The notes under the pieces: model-generated
Told to the model about the DNA's origin: nothing
Seen by the model: only the letters and a program-made list of their open reading frames with translations
The model's database searches: none
Shown here: in pieces, positions 36,045 to 43,903 of the stretch
Layout of the letters: every line of letters begins with the position of its first letter
Numbering within the stretch: the stretch's first letter is position 1
Source of the DNA: Chthoniobacteraceae bacterium
Lineage (GTDB): Bacteria > Verrucomicrobiota > Verrucomicrobiia > Chthoniobacterales > Chthoniobacteraceae
DNA length: 51,959 nucleotides
Assembly: GCA_947476255.1 (NCBI GenBank)
Contig: CANJPY010000027.1
Location: 1-51,959, forward strand
Direction: 5' to 3'
Translations under genes and position numbers: made by a program

Positions 36045-38138
36045 ATGTCTCTAGCAGCAAGTCTTAACGTCGGTGTAAGCGCTCTCCGGGCCTACTCTGA
36101 GGGTATTCAAACGGTCTCCAACAATATCGCCAACGTGAATACGGTGGGGTACAAGGCGTCCCACGCGCAGTACGCGGATACATTCTCCAACATCCTTCGT
36201 CCCATGGTGCCGAACGAAAAAGGGGACGCCGCAAAGATCGCTCCGACGCAGGTCGGGGGCGGTGTGCAGGTCGAATCTGTAGCGCCTGTTTTCTCGCAGG
36301 GAACGATCCAGGTGACCAACTCGAACAGTGATCTCGCGATTGCAGGGAATGGTTTCTTTTTGGTCAAAAATCCGTTGACCCAGCAGATGTTTGTCACGCG
36401 TGCTGGGAACTTTCGTGTGGATGCCGCTGGAGCTCTGGTGACCCAGCAGGGGTACCATGTGCAGGGTTCGTTGAACGCCAGCACCAAGGTGATTTATGAC
36501 AGCACGTCTGGTGCTTACAATGTTCTCGGGCCTCAGGACAACTATAAGGTTGTCATCAGTGCCAGCTCAAACTCGGTGCCTGTTACAAAATTCGAAAACG
36601 CTACAGCTGGGAGTAAAGTCTTGTTCTTGGCTACTGGCGGCACGCTTTCGGGGCTTAGCACGGGCATGCCGATCAGTAATTCAACCAAGCTTCGCTCTGG
36701 GACGATCATTTCTGAAATTCATCCCGAAACGACGCCTCCGAGCATTGTCCTGAGTGATAGTATTTTGAGTCCGATAGCCAGTACGGACCCATTGACTGTG
36801 GGTCAAAAGTCAGTGGACGCTCAATCTCATACTCTCACGCTGCCGTGTGACTACCTTCGTCCAGATTTAGTCAAGGGAATGCCCCTGATCGGGACTGGGA
36901 TCAAGCCCGGGACTTTGATTGCAGATCCCGGAATTACCGGAAATCTGAAGGTGACCATTTCCGCAGCTCCAAGTTTGGTGGTGGAAGATCTATCTGGGGG
37001 AGTGAGTGTTTTTGCAGTGGAAGATGCAACGACCACGACCGGTCCAAAGTTATTTGTAAAAACGACCGATGGAGTTTCTGCGGGGATGATCGTTTCGGAT
37101 CCAGGGGGTCCTTTCAACAATCTCGTAGTGAAGACAACCGGCTTAGACGCGGCGAGCGGCAAGCATTGGATTGAAGTGGTTAAAGCGAATGGTGCTCTTC
37201 CGAGCGACACGACTGGGAACACGGCGGATTCCCCTGTTTACACGATTTTGGCGGGTACGACGACTCCTAGTTTCAGCGTCTCCGGAGCAAAGACGTTGGA
37301 TAAGAAAAACTCTTTCGTGATGATCCCTCCGACCATCGGGTTACAGGATGGGGACCCTGTGACTGGCGATGGAATTCCCGTGGGGACATTCATCAAGAAG
37401 CCGAATGGGATAACACCAAATGATCCGGTCACGGGCTTAACCAGAGTGGACTTGGTTGATGCAAAGGGGAATGCAGTGTTTCCAACAATGGACTCCTATG
37501 CGGCTGTGCGCTTGGCGTTTAAGGAACAGTCCATCACGATCAGTGACTTCCCGATGACTGACAGCTTCCAGAATGTGACGCTTTCCCTTGGAAACGCGTA
37601 TCGTCCGGCGGCCACGGTTGGAGATGTGAGAATCAGCTTCAATGAATATGACGGTCTCGCGGCAGATCCAACCAAGGTACCTGACTACACCTTTGTTGGC
37701 ACGGATGGTAAGGCGCTGGATGGAATTACATTGCAGGCGGCTCGTGCGGGGGCTCCCAAGATCCGTACGTTCAATGTTGGAACGACTGGCGACATCAATA
37801 TCGTTCTCTCGAACGGACAAACATTCACGTCGGGAGCCGTGCTGCTTCAGATGTTCAAGGATCCAGGTGCGTTGACGCGTGAGGGAGACAATCTCTTCTC
37901 CGGCATGAACACTGCAGGCCCTTACAATGGAGCATTTAATGCGGGTAACATCAGCGGCCTGACGCCTTCCACGGGCGGTTTGGGTGTGATTAATGGCGGT
38001 TCTTTGGAATTGTCCAACGTCGACCTCGGCGAAGAGTTCTCGACGATGATCACCACGCAGCGCGCCTTTCAGGCGGGTTCCCGCGTTGTGACTACGACCG
38101 ACCAGATGCTCGAGGAAGCCGTCAATCTGAAGCGCTAA
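36045..38138 (+). CDS. flgE: Flagellar hook protein FlgE
   Basis: Structural subunit of the hook, the universal joint between rod and filament. It has 697 residues. The N-terminus carries the rod/hook signature SNNIANVNTVGYKASHAQYA, and the C-terminus has ELSNVDLGEEFSTMITTQRA and SRVVTTTDQMLEEAVNLK. The middle 350 residues are divergent, beta-rich and Thr/Ser/Gly-rich, with repeated phrases such as GDGIPVGTFIKKPNG and GTGIKPGTLIADPG that suggest a repeated surface module. It is much longer than E. coli FlgE (about 400). Confidence 0.92.
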   Translation: MSLAASLNVGVSALRAYSEGIQTVSNNIANVNTVGYKASHAQYADTFSNILRPMVPNEKGDAAKIAPTQVGGGVQVESVAPVFSQGTIQVTNSNSDLAIAGNGFFLVKNPLTQQMFVTRAGNFRVDAAGALVTQQGYHVQGSLNASTKVIYDSTSGAYNVLGPQDNYKVVISASSNSVPVTKFENATAGSKVLFLATGGTLSGLSTGMPISNSTKLRSGTIISEIHPETTPPSIVLSDSILSPIASTDPLTVGQKSVDAQSHTLTLPCDYLRPDLVKGMPLIGTGIKPGTLIADPGITGNLKVTISAAPSLVVEDLSGGVSVFAVEDATTTTGPKLFVKTTDGVSAGMIVSDPGGPFNNLVVKTTGLDAASGKHWIEVVKANGALPSDTTGNTADSPVYTILAGTTTPSFSVSGAKTLDKKNSFVMIPPTIGLQDGDPVTGDGIPVGTFIKKPNGITPNDPVTGLTRVDLVDAKGNAVFPTMDSYAAVRLAFKEQSITISDFPMTDSFQNVTLSLGNAYRPAATVGDVRISFNEYDGLAADPTKVPDYTFVGTDGKALDGITLQAARAGAPKIRTFNVGTTGDINIVLSNGQTFTSGAVLLQMFKDPGALTREGDNLFSGMNTAGPYNGAFNAGNISGLTPSTGGLGVINGGSLELSNVDLGEEFSTMITTQRAFQAGSRVVTTTDQMLEEAVNLKR

Positions 38139-38200
38139 TTTGAGCGGTAGTCTCGCTGGTCCTCCAGTATAGTTCCTCTCCCTCCACGCCCTTAATACTC

Positions 38201-38980
38201 ATGTCTGACGAAGCTGCAGAGCCCTCACAAGATCCAAATGCCCAAGGTGGTGCACCGGCCAAGAAAGGGGGGAATCCCATGGTTCCCCTCATCATCGCGA
38301 TCGTTGCCAGCACGGCGATATCTTTTGTGTTGGTGAAGTTTGTGTTCGCTCCGGGACTTGAGAAGAAAATCAGGGCGGAACTCACTCCTGCAGAGGAGGG
38401 AGCTGAGGGAGCTGAGGGGGCTGCGGCGGCACCGGCGAAAGACGCCCATGCTGCTCCCGCGAAGGAAGCTCCCAAGGACGCCCACGCGGCCCCGGCAAAG
38501 GAAGCTCCCAAAGACGCCCATGGCGCTCCCGCAAAGGACGCCCATGGCGCTCCCGCAAAGGACGCTCATGGCGCTCCCGCAAAGGACGCTCCGAAGGATG
38601 CGCATGGCGCGCCTGCGAAGGACGCCCACGGTGCTCCTGCGAAGGACGGGCCTGAGAAAGGAGCGAAGCAGACCAAGGGTGGTTGGGAGTATGGCTTCCC
38701 CAATGTCGTTTCAAATCTGACGGGCTCCTTGGGGACCAAGTACGTGAAGGTGTCCTTCACCGTATTGAGCGACGACAAAAATATTGGCGATATTGTGGAA
38801 GAAAACAAAAGCAAGCTGAAGGATGCGGCCATTCGGGTGCTGGGTTCACGCTCCTTGGCCGATATGGAATCTTCGGGGGCTAAGAACGTGCTCTGCAGTG
38901 AGATTGCGGCGAACTTCAACAAGGCCCTCAATTCCAATTCGGTGAAGCAGATTTTTCTGACTGAGTTTCTGATCCAATGA
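38201..38980 (+). CDS. fliL: Flagellar basal body-associated protein FliL
   Basis: Inner-membrane protein that rings the stator and supports its function. It has 259 residues: a cytoplasmic N-terminus, a transmembrane helix at about 27-51, a repeated Ala/Pro/Lys/Asp/His linker at about 77-150 and the periplasmic FliL domain (YVKVSFTVLSDDKNIGDIVE, IFLTEFLIQ at the end). The repeat region is unusually long for FliL. Its stop overlaps the fliM start by four bases. Confidence 0.88.
   Translation: MSDEAAEPSQDPNAQGGAPAKKGGNPMVPLIIAIVASTAISFVLVKFVFAPGLEKKIRAELTPAEEGAEGAEGAAAAPAKDAHAAPAKEAPKDAHAAPAKEAPKDAHGAPAKDAHGAPAKDAHGAPAKDAPKDAHGAPAKDAHGAPAKDGPEKGAKQTKGGWEYGFPNVVSNLTGSLGTKYVKVSFTVLSDDKNIGDIVEENKSKLKDAAIRVLGSRSLADMESSGAKNVLCSEIAANFNKALNSNSVKQIFLTEFLIQ
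38429..38650 (+). repeat. In-frame GAPAKDAH-type repeats in fliL
   Basis: The coding sequence repeats an 8-codon unit, GAPAKDAH, with variants that add a 4-codon KDAH or KEAP step. Seven DAH steps occur in about 74 residues. All copies keep frame (12 or 24 bases), so copy-number change would lengthen or shorten only the periplasmic linker. Confidence 0.9.
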
Positions 38981-39966
38981 GTGACGCTGTTGAAGAACCT
39001 CAGGTTGAAGATCTAGCAGCGCCCGTGACATCCACGGGGAGACTGGTTTCGGTGATATCCGCTGAAGGGAATCCCAGGTCTGTGGATGCCTCCGCCGTGA
39101 CGTCCTATAATTTCAGGCAGCCTGGATTTCTCTCGCAGAAGGACACTTCCCAGCTGGCGGCGCTGCATCAAAAGTACGTGGCGAGCTTGGTGGCAAAGGT
39201 TGCGACGTTCCTGCGGATGGACGTTTCCTGCGAAAAAAAGTCGGTGCGGTGCGCCAGTGTGCCGTTCAAGACTTTCTGCGAGAACGTGCAGCAGCCGACA
39301 CACCTCTCGGTGTTCCAGGTTTCCGGGTTGGATGGGGCAGGGGTTTTGGAAATACGGCCCAAGACGAGCATTGCGATTGCGAACCGGCTTTTGGGCGGAC
39401 AGGGCGTGGTGACGGAAGCCGAACGGAATCCGACGGAGATTGAGGTCGCGCTCCTGGATGACGTGGTGATGATGATTTTGCGGGAATGGTGTTCGATGTT
39501 TGAGCGGACGCCCGCATTGACGCCCACGATCGTCGGGCACGAGAGTGGGACGCGTTTTCTGCAGATTGCTGCGGATGACACGCCGTGTTTTGTGTTCAGG
39601 GCGGAGATAAATGTGGGGGGTCTGAAGGAGCAGCTCCAGATTGGGGTGCCGTTCTCCTTGATGGATGGAATCACTCATGAGACAGGGTTGGGGGGGAAGA
39701 CCACGCCTGAGATCAAGCAGAAGCCGTTGCACTGGCGTTCGCCCTATGCGGCGATCGAGGTGCCGATCACGGCCGAGTGGGATGTGCGTGAAATCACCTT
39801 GGGTGAAGCGGCGGCGATTTCTCCCGGAGATGTGATCCACGTTCCTCAGGATTTGATTGATCAGACACGGCTGAAAGTTTCGGAGACGGAAGAATTTTAT
39901 GGCACGATCGGGGTCGAGGAAGGCCGCCTTGCAGTGCACCTAAACGAAAGAATCACAAAGGAATAG
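38977..39966 (+). CDS. fliM: Flagellar motor switch protein FliM
   Basis: Middle C-ring protein that joins FliG to FliN and normally binds phospho-CheY. It has 329 residues, with the CheC-like middle domain (IAIANRLLGGQG, LDDVVMMILREW) and the C-terminal SpoA domain (WDVREITLGEAAAISPGDVI). The N-terminal 50 residues contain no LSQDEIDAL-like CheY-binding peptide; the start reads MSDAVEEPQVEDLAAPV. The four-base overlap with fliL fixes the start. fliN follows after three bases. Confidence 0.92.
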   Translation: MSDAVEEPQVEDLAAPVTSTGRLVSVISAEGNPRSVDASAVTSYNFRQPGFLSQKDTSQLAALHQKYVASLVAKVATFLRMDVSCEKKSVRCASVPFKTFCENVQQPTHLSVFQVSGLDGAGVLEIRPKTSIAIANRLLGGQGVVTEAERNPTEIEVALLDDVVMMILREWCSMFERTPALTPTIVGHESGTRFLQIAADDTPCFVFRAEINVGGLKEQLQIGVPFSLMDGITHETGLGGKTTPEIKQKPLHWRSPYAAIEVPITAEWDVREITLGEAAAISPGDVIHVPQDLIDQTRLKVSETEEFYGTIGVEEGRLAVHLNERITKE

Positions 39967-39969
39967 GTT

Positions 39970-40230
39970 ATGGTTAACACTCTCGATGATTCCAGACTGA
40001 GCACAGTTTTGGATGTAAAGGTGCAGCTTTCAGTGAGACTGGGCTCTTGCCAGATGGCGATGCGCGATGTGCTCGAGCTTCAGCCCGGTACGGTGGTCCA
40101 GTTGGGGCAGCGTGCGGATGATCCCGTGGGTTTGTATATCAACGACAAGTTGATTGCTCTCGGTGAAGTGGTGGTGGTGGAAGAGAAGTTCGCCATCAAG
40201 GTTACGACCATGGTTGGCGGTCCGGCGTAA
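39970..40230 (+). CDS. fliN: Flagellar motor switch protein FliN
   Basis: C-ring base protein with a single SpoA domain, 86 residues: LDVKVQLSVRLGSCQMAMRD, ELQPGTVVQLGQRADDPVGL, INDKLIALGEVVVVEEKFAI. It has no N-terminal CheC extension, so it is a minimal FliN. It comes directly after fliM. Its stop codon is the first base triplet of the duplicated hairpin that carries the fliO start. Confidence 0.95.
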   Translation: MVNTLDDSRLSTVLDVKVQLSVRLGSCQMAMRDVLELQPGTVVQLGQRADDPVGLYINDKLIALGEVVVVEEKFAIKVTTMVGGPA

Positions 40231-40263
40231 GGCTGCGCCTTATGATAAGGCTGCGCCTTATGG
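40228..40263 (+). repeat. Duplicated 18-bp hairpin carrying two fliO start codons
   Basis: TAAGGCTGCGCCTTATGA (40228-40245) is followed directly by TAAGGCTGCGCCTTATGG (40246-40263). Each copy forms a hairpin TAAGGC-TGC-GCCTTA, and each contains an ATG in the fliO frame, at 40242 and 40260. The first copy also contains the fliN stop codon. The structure may tune initiation of fliO. Confidence 0.85.
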
Positions 40264-40856
40264 CACCCGCCATCTGGATCCGAGTTGCTTGGAGTGCCTG
40301 TCTGTGGCTGGTGTCTCCTCTCTGGGTGCGCGCTCAGGAGGCTGGGGTAATTTCTGGTGGGACAGTGGTCGCTTCGGCCGGTTCCATTGCCACTTCCGTT
40401 GCCACTTCCGTTGCCACTTCCGTTGCCACTTCCGTTGCCACTTCCGTTGCCACCTCGCCTCTCACGGGCGGGGCCACAACCATTGCCGGGGGAAATGGCA
40501 TCTCTATCCTTGGGTACATCCTGACTGTTTTGGTTCTGGCCGTTGCCGCGGTTGCGTTGCTGCTGAGGGGGGGCTTTTTCGGGATCTTCACAGGGGCCGC
40601 CAAGACGGAGCGGAAGTTACACATCGAAGAGTCGCGCTCGCTGGGACACCGGCAGCATTTGGTCGTGGCCTCCTACGAAGGACGTCGTTTCCTCCTCGGG
40701 GTTTGCCCGGGTAGCATCGAGTATTTAAGCGGGTTGGATCCAGAACCGCTTCCACCCGCGGGCAGTTTTCAGGAGTTGCTGTCCCCAGATTTCACCAACT
40801 CCAAGGAAGCAAAGGCGACTGCGGACAAGGCAGAACCTCACAAAGACGCCCCATGA
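40242..40856 (+). CDS. fliO: Flagellar export gate assembly protein FliO
   Basis: Membrane protein that helps assemble the FliP ring. It has 204 residues from the ATG at 40242 or 198 from 40260. A signal-like segment precedes VRAQE, then a periplasmic Ala/Thr/Ser/Val repeat (50-69), one transmembrane helix (ISILGYILTVLVLAVAAVALLL, about 87-108) and a cytoplasmic FliO domain (HIEESRSLGHRQHLVVASYE, GRRFLLGVCPG). FliO is poorly conserved, but the domain and the position between fliN and fliP make the call good. It overlaps fliP by four bases. Confidence 0.85.
   Translation: MIRLRLMAPAIWIRVAWSACLWLVSPLWVRAQEAGVISGGTVVASAGSIATSVATSVATSVATSVATSVATSPLTGGATTIAGGNGISILGYILTVLVLAVAAVALLLRGGFFGIFTGAAKTERKLHIEESRSLGHRQHLVVASYEGRRFLLGVCPGSIEYLSGLDPEPLPPAGSFQELLSPDFTNSKEAKATADKAEPHKDAP
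40389..40448 (+). repeat. 12-bp tandem repeat in fliO
   Basis: GCCACTTCCGTT occurs five times perfectly in a row, encoding Ala-Thr-Ser-Val five times, followed by a degenerate copy. The unit is a multiple of three, so slippage would keep the reading frame. Confidence 0.97.
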
Positions 40857-41677
40857 GAGTGCTAAATTTGGAATTCACCCACGCTTCACCAGACCATTGC
40901 CGGTTGAAAAGCCGGCGTTGGGCGGTATGGCTTGTTTTGGGTGTTTTATTAGGCCTCTGCTGGGGGGCGAGTCCGGCGTTTGCGCAACAACCCGCAGCCC
41001 CTGGCGGAGCGTCGATGACCATTTCCTTGGGGGGAGACACGGATCCCGCGAATGTGTCGACCGCCATCCAGATTGTGGTGTTGATGACGCTGCTGACGCT
41101 GGCGCCCTCCTTCCTGTTGCTGATGACAAGTTTCACCCGGTTCGCCATCGTGCTGGGGTTTATTCGGAGCGCGATCGGGTTGCAGGGGGCGCCTTCGAAT
41201 CAGATTATCGTGGGGATGTCTCTGTTTTTGACGATGTTCATCATGACGCCGACGGCGAAACGGGTGAATGACGAGGCGCTTCAGCCCTACATGAACAAGG
41301 AGATTTCGACAACGCAGTTTGCGGAGCGGGCGTCGGTGCCCATGAAGACTTTTATGGTGAGGCAGACGCGTCCTTCAGAGATCGACTTTTTTCTGGGACT
41401 TTCGGGACAGGGGCCCACGGCGACTGAAAATCTGCCCATCACGGTTGTGGTGCCGGCCTTTGTGTTGAGCGAACTTCGGACCGCGTTTCAGATGGGCTTC
41501 CTGATTTACGTCCCTTTCCTGGTGATTGACTTCCTTGTGTCTTCGACGCTCATGTCCATGGGGATGATGATGATGCCGCCGATGATGATTTCCCTCCCCT
41601 TCAAGCTGCTGCTTTTCGTGCTGGTGGATGGCTGGCACTTGATTGTGCGTTCCTTGGTCCAGAGCTTCGCTTCATGA
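40853..41677 (+). CDS. fliP: Flagellar export gate protein FliP
   Basis: Core subunit of the FliPQR export gate. It has 274 residues with an N-terminal signal peptide ending ASPAFAQ, as usual for FliP, then helices with the family sequence LAPSFLLLMTSFTRFAIVLG and the C-terminal GMMMMPPMMISLPFKLLLFV followed by LVDGWHLIV. A Met-rich stretch (the M-gasket) is visible. It overlaps fliO and fliQ by four bases each. Confidence 0.96.
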   Translation: MRVLNLEFTHASPDHCRLKSRRWAVWLVLGVLLGLCWGASPAFAQQPAAPGGASMTISLGGDTDPANVSTAIQIVVLMTLLTLAPSFLLLMTSFTRFAIVLGFIRSAIGLQGAPSNQIIVGMSLFLTMFIMTPTAKRVNDEALQPYMNKEISTTQFAERASVPMKTFMVRQTRPSEIDFFLGLSGQGPTATENLPITVVVPAFVLSELRTAFQMGFLIYVPFLVIDFLVSSTLMSMGMMMMPPMMISLPFKLLLFVLVDGWHLIVRSLVQSFAS

Positions 41678-41943
41678 ACATCGAACAATCGGTCGATATC
41701 CTCAGGGACTTGGTGACGGTGGCGCTGACCGTTTCCTCACCGATTCTGCTTGTCGCGGTTTCCGTGGGGGTGGTGGTGAGTTTGCTTCAGGCGGTGACGA
41801 GCATTCAAGAGGCCTCGCTTTCGTTTATCCCGAAGGTAGTGGCGCTGGGGATTACCATGGTCGTGGTGGCGCCGTGGATTTTAAAGACGCTGATGGACTT
41901 TACGATGGTGTTTCTGAACCGTTTGCCAGAAGCCGTGCGGTAG
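41674..41943 (+). CDS. fliQ: Flagellar export gate protein FliQ
   Basis: Small gate subunit, 89 residues in two transmembrane hairpin helices. The family sequence LLVAVSVGVVVSLLQAVTSI followed by QEASLSFIPKVVAL is complete. Its ATG overlaps the fliP stop by four bases. fliR follows after 67 bp. Confidence 0.96.
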   Translation: MNIEQSVDILRDLVTVALTVSSPILLVAVSVGVVVSLLQAVTSIQEASLSFIPKVVALGITMVVVAPWILKTLMDFTMVFLNRLPEAVR

Positions 41944-42010
41944 TTAGAAGGCAGAGTGTTTTCATTCATTCTTCCCGCTCCAAGCCCGCTCTAAGCCTGC
42001 TCATAAGGTT

Positions 42011-42766
42011 ATGCTCAACGGAGATTTCTTGATCTTGTGGTTTTTGGCATCTCTGCGTGCCACTGGACTGATGATGATCTCCCCCGTGTTTTCCTCCCGG
42101 GCGGTGCCCGCGCCCCTGCGCGTGATGATCGCTTTGTTCACCGCCTCCATTGCGGCGATGCTGCAGAAGGGGGGGCACCCGTTGCCAGCGAGTCTTGGGA
42201 CGCTGGTGGTGGCGTCGGTGCTGGAAATCACTATTGGACTCTTTATGGGGTGGGCGATTCGCCTGGTTTTACACGGCGTGGAGATGGCTAGTCACGTGAT
42301 CTCCAGCGAGCTTGGGTTCACGATGGGGCAGCAGATTGATCCCATGAGTGATACCCCCGAGAATGCGGTTGGCCAGCTGCTGATGTCCTTTGGGTCCTTG
42401 GTTTTTCTCATTTCGGGAGCCCACCAGTCGGTTCTGGCGGCTTTCCTTCACAGTTATGAGATTGCGCCGGTGGGGGCTTTTCGAGGGAATGAGGGTGCGG
42501 GTGCCCTTTTAGTGGGGGCCACGGGAAAAATTTTCCAGGCTGGCATTCAGATGGCGGCCCCCCTGGTGGCGGTGAATTTTATCATTTCGCTGACGTTCTC
42601 CATCCTCGGCAAGGCTGCGCCGGCCATGCATGTCTTCGGTGAGAGTTTCGCTGTCCGGATTGTGGTTGGGCTGACTTTGCTGGGGTTGACCCTGACGCTG
42701 GCTTCACAGTTGCTCCTCACCGCGCTCCACCAAGCCCCGGAGCTGATGCTTCGGATCATCCCCTGA
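42011..42766 (+). CDS. fliR: Flagellar export gate protein FliR
   Basis: Gate subunit that assembles with FliP and FliQ, 251 residues with about six hydrophobic helices. The N-terminal FSSRAVPAPLRVMIALFTA, GFTMGQQIDPMSDTPENAVG and IQMAAPLVAVNFIISLTFSI segments are typical. flhB follows after 12 bp, completing the fliP-fliQ-fliR-flhB-flhA order. Confidence 0.95.
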   Translation: MLNGDFLILWFLASLRATGLMMISPVFSSRAVPAPLRVMIALFTASIAAMLQKGGHPLPASLGTLVVASVLEITIGLFMGWAIRLVLHGVEMASHVISSELGFTMGQQIDPMSDTPENAVGQLLMSFGSLVFLISGAHQSVLAAFLHSYEIAPVGAFRGNEGAGALLVGATGKIFQAGIQMAAPLVAVNFIISLTFSILGKAAPAMHVFGESFAVRIVVGLTLLGLTLTLASQLLLTALHQAPELMLRIIP

Positions 42767-42778
42767 TTTTTTCTTCCT

Positions 42779-43870
42779 ATGGCGGATCAGGAAAATAAAA
42801 CGGAGGAGCCCACGCAGAAACGTCTGACAGAGGCGAAGGATTCGGGGCAGTTTCCCCGCGCGCCTGATCTGCAGACGGTGGCGATTCTGGCGGCGGCCAT
42901 TTGGGCGATTTCAGTACTGGGGCGTGAGATCACCGAAAAAGTGGCGTCGATAGCCGTCGGGATTTTTTCCAATCTGGGAAAGATGGAAATTCGGCCGGAG
43001 GCAGCCGGTCCTTGGGGGATGGATTCGTTGAGGAATTTGCTGGGTTTGTCGATGCCTTTGGCTTTGGTTTGCGCTACGGCGGCCGTCCTGATGGGGGGCG
43101 TGCAGACGAAGTTCTCGCTTTCTCTTAAAGTATTGGAACTAAAGTTTGACCGTTTGGACCCGATTGCGGGTTTTCAGCGCATTTTTTCCACGCAGGGACT
43201 CGTGCGGGTGGGGCTCGATTCTCTGCGCATGGGTGCGGTTGCCTGGGTGATATACGGAGGACTGCAACGCGTTTTGGCGGATCCGATTTTTTACACCCCC
43301 GTGCCACTGGGACGCTTGGGAGGGTTCATTGCCGATTCCGCGGTTGTTTTGTTGTGGCGCTGTGTGCTGGCTCTTGGACTGATAGCGGCGGCGAATTTCG
43401 GCTATCAGTTTTTCCGAGTGAAAAAGAGTTTGATGATGACCAAGCAGGAGGTTCGGGATGAAATGAAGCAGTCCGAAGGGGACCCCAAGGTGAAGGGGGC
43501 GTTGCGTGCGATGGCGCGGCGGATTTTGCAGCGGCAGATGTTGAAGTCTGTCGAGACCGCTGATGTGGTGGTGACCAACCCGATACACTTTGCCGTGGCG
43601 CTTCGTTATGACAGGAAACAGGAGGCGGCCCCTGTGGTCGTGGCGAAGGGGGAGCAGGCATTTGCCCGTCGTTTGAAGGCCGTGGCGGCTCAACACGGAG
43701 TGCCCGTGGTCGAAAATCCACCGGTGGCCCGGATTTTATATAAATTTGGCAAGGTGGGGAAACCCATCCCTGTGAATTTATATCATACGGTAGCGGAGAT
43801 CCTTGCCTTTGTTTATAAGACGCACAAGGAATATTTTAGGGAGCTGAAACGCAGAAGAGATGAGTCTTGA
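42779..43870 (+). CDS. flhB: Export gate switch protein FlhB (NPIH variant)
   Basis: Substrate-specificity switch of the export gate, 363 residues. It begins with the family N-terminus DQENKTEEPTQKRLTEAKDS and has four transmembrane helices, then a cytoplasmic domain (MTKQEVRDEMKQSEGDPKVK). The autocleavage site, nearly always NPTH, reads Asn267-Pro268-Ile269-His270 (codons AAC CCG ATA CAC). Cleavage occurs between Asn and Pro, both kept, and the catalytic context VVTNPIHFAVALRYD is otherwise normal. It lies between fliR and flhA. Confidence 0.93.
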   Translation: MADQENKTEEPTQKRLTEAKDSGQFPRAPDLQTVAILAAAIWAISVLGREITEKVASIAVGIFSNLGKMEIRPEAAGPWGMDSLRNLLGLSMPLALVCATAAVLMGGVQTKFSLSLKVLELKFDRLDPIAGFQRIFSTQGLVRVGLDSLRMGAVAWVIYGGLQRVLADPIFYTPVPLGRLGGFIADSAVVLLWRCVLALGLIAAANFGYQFFRVKKSLMMTKQEVRDEMKQSEGDPKVKGALRAMARRILQRQMLKSVETADVVVTNPIHFAVALRYDRKQEAAPVVVAKGEQAFARRLKAVAAQHGVPVVENPPVARILYKFGKVGKPIPVNLYHTVAEILAFVYKTHKEYFRELKRRRDES

Positions 43871-43903
43871 GCACGAGCCTTGCTTACCTAGAACGGCCGA
43901 TCC

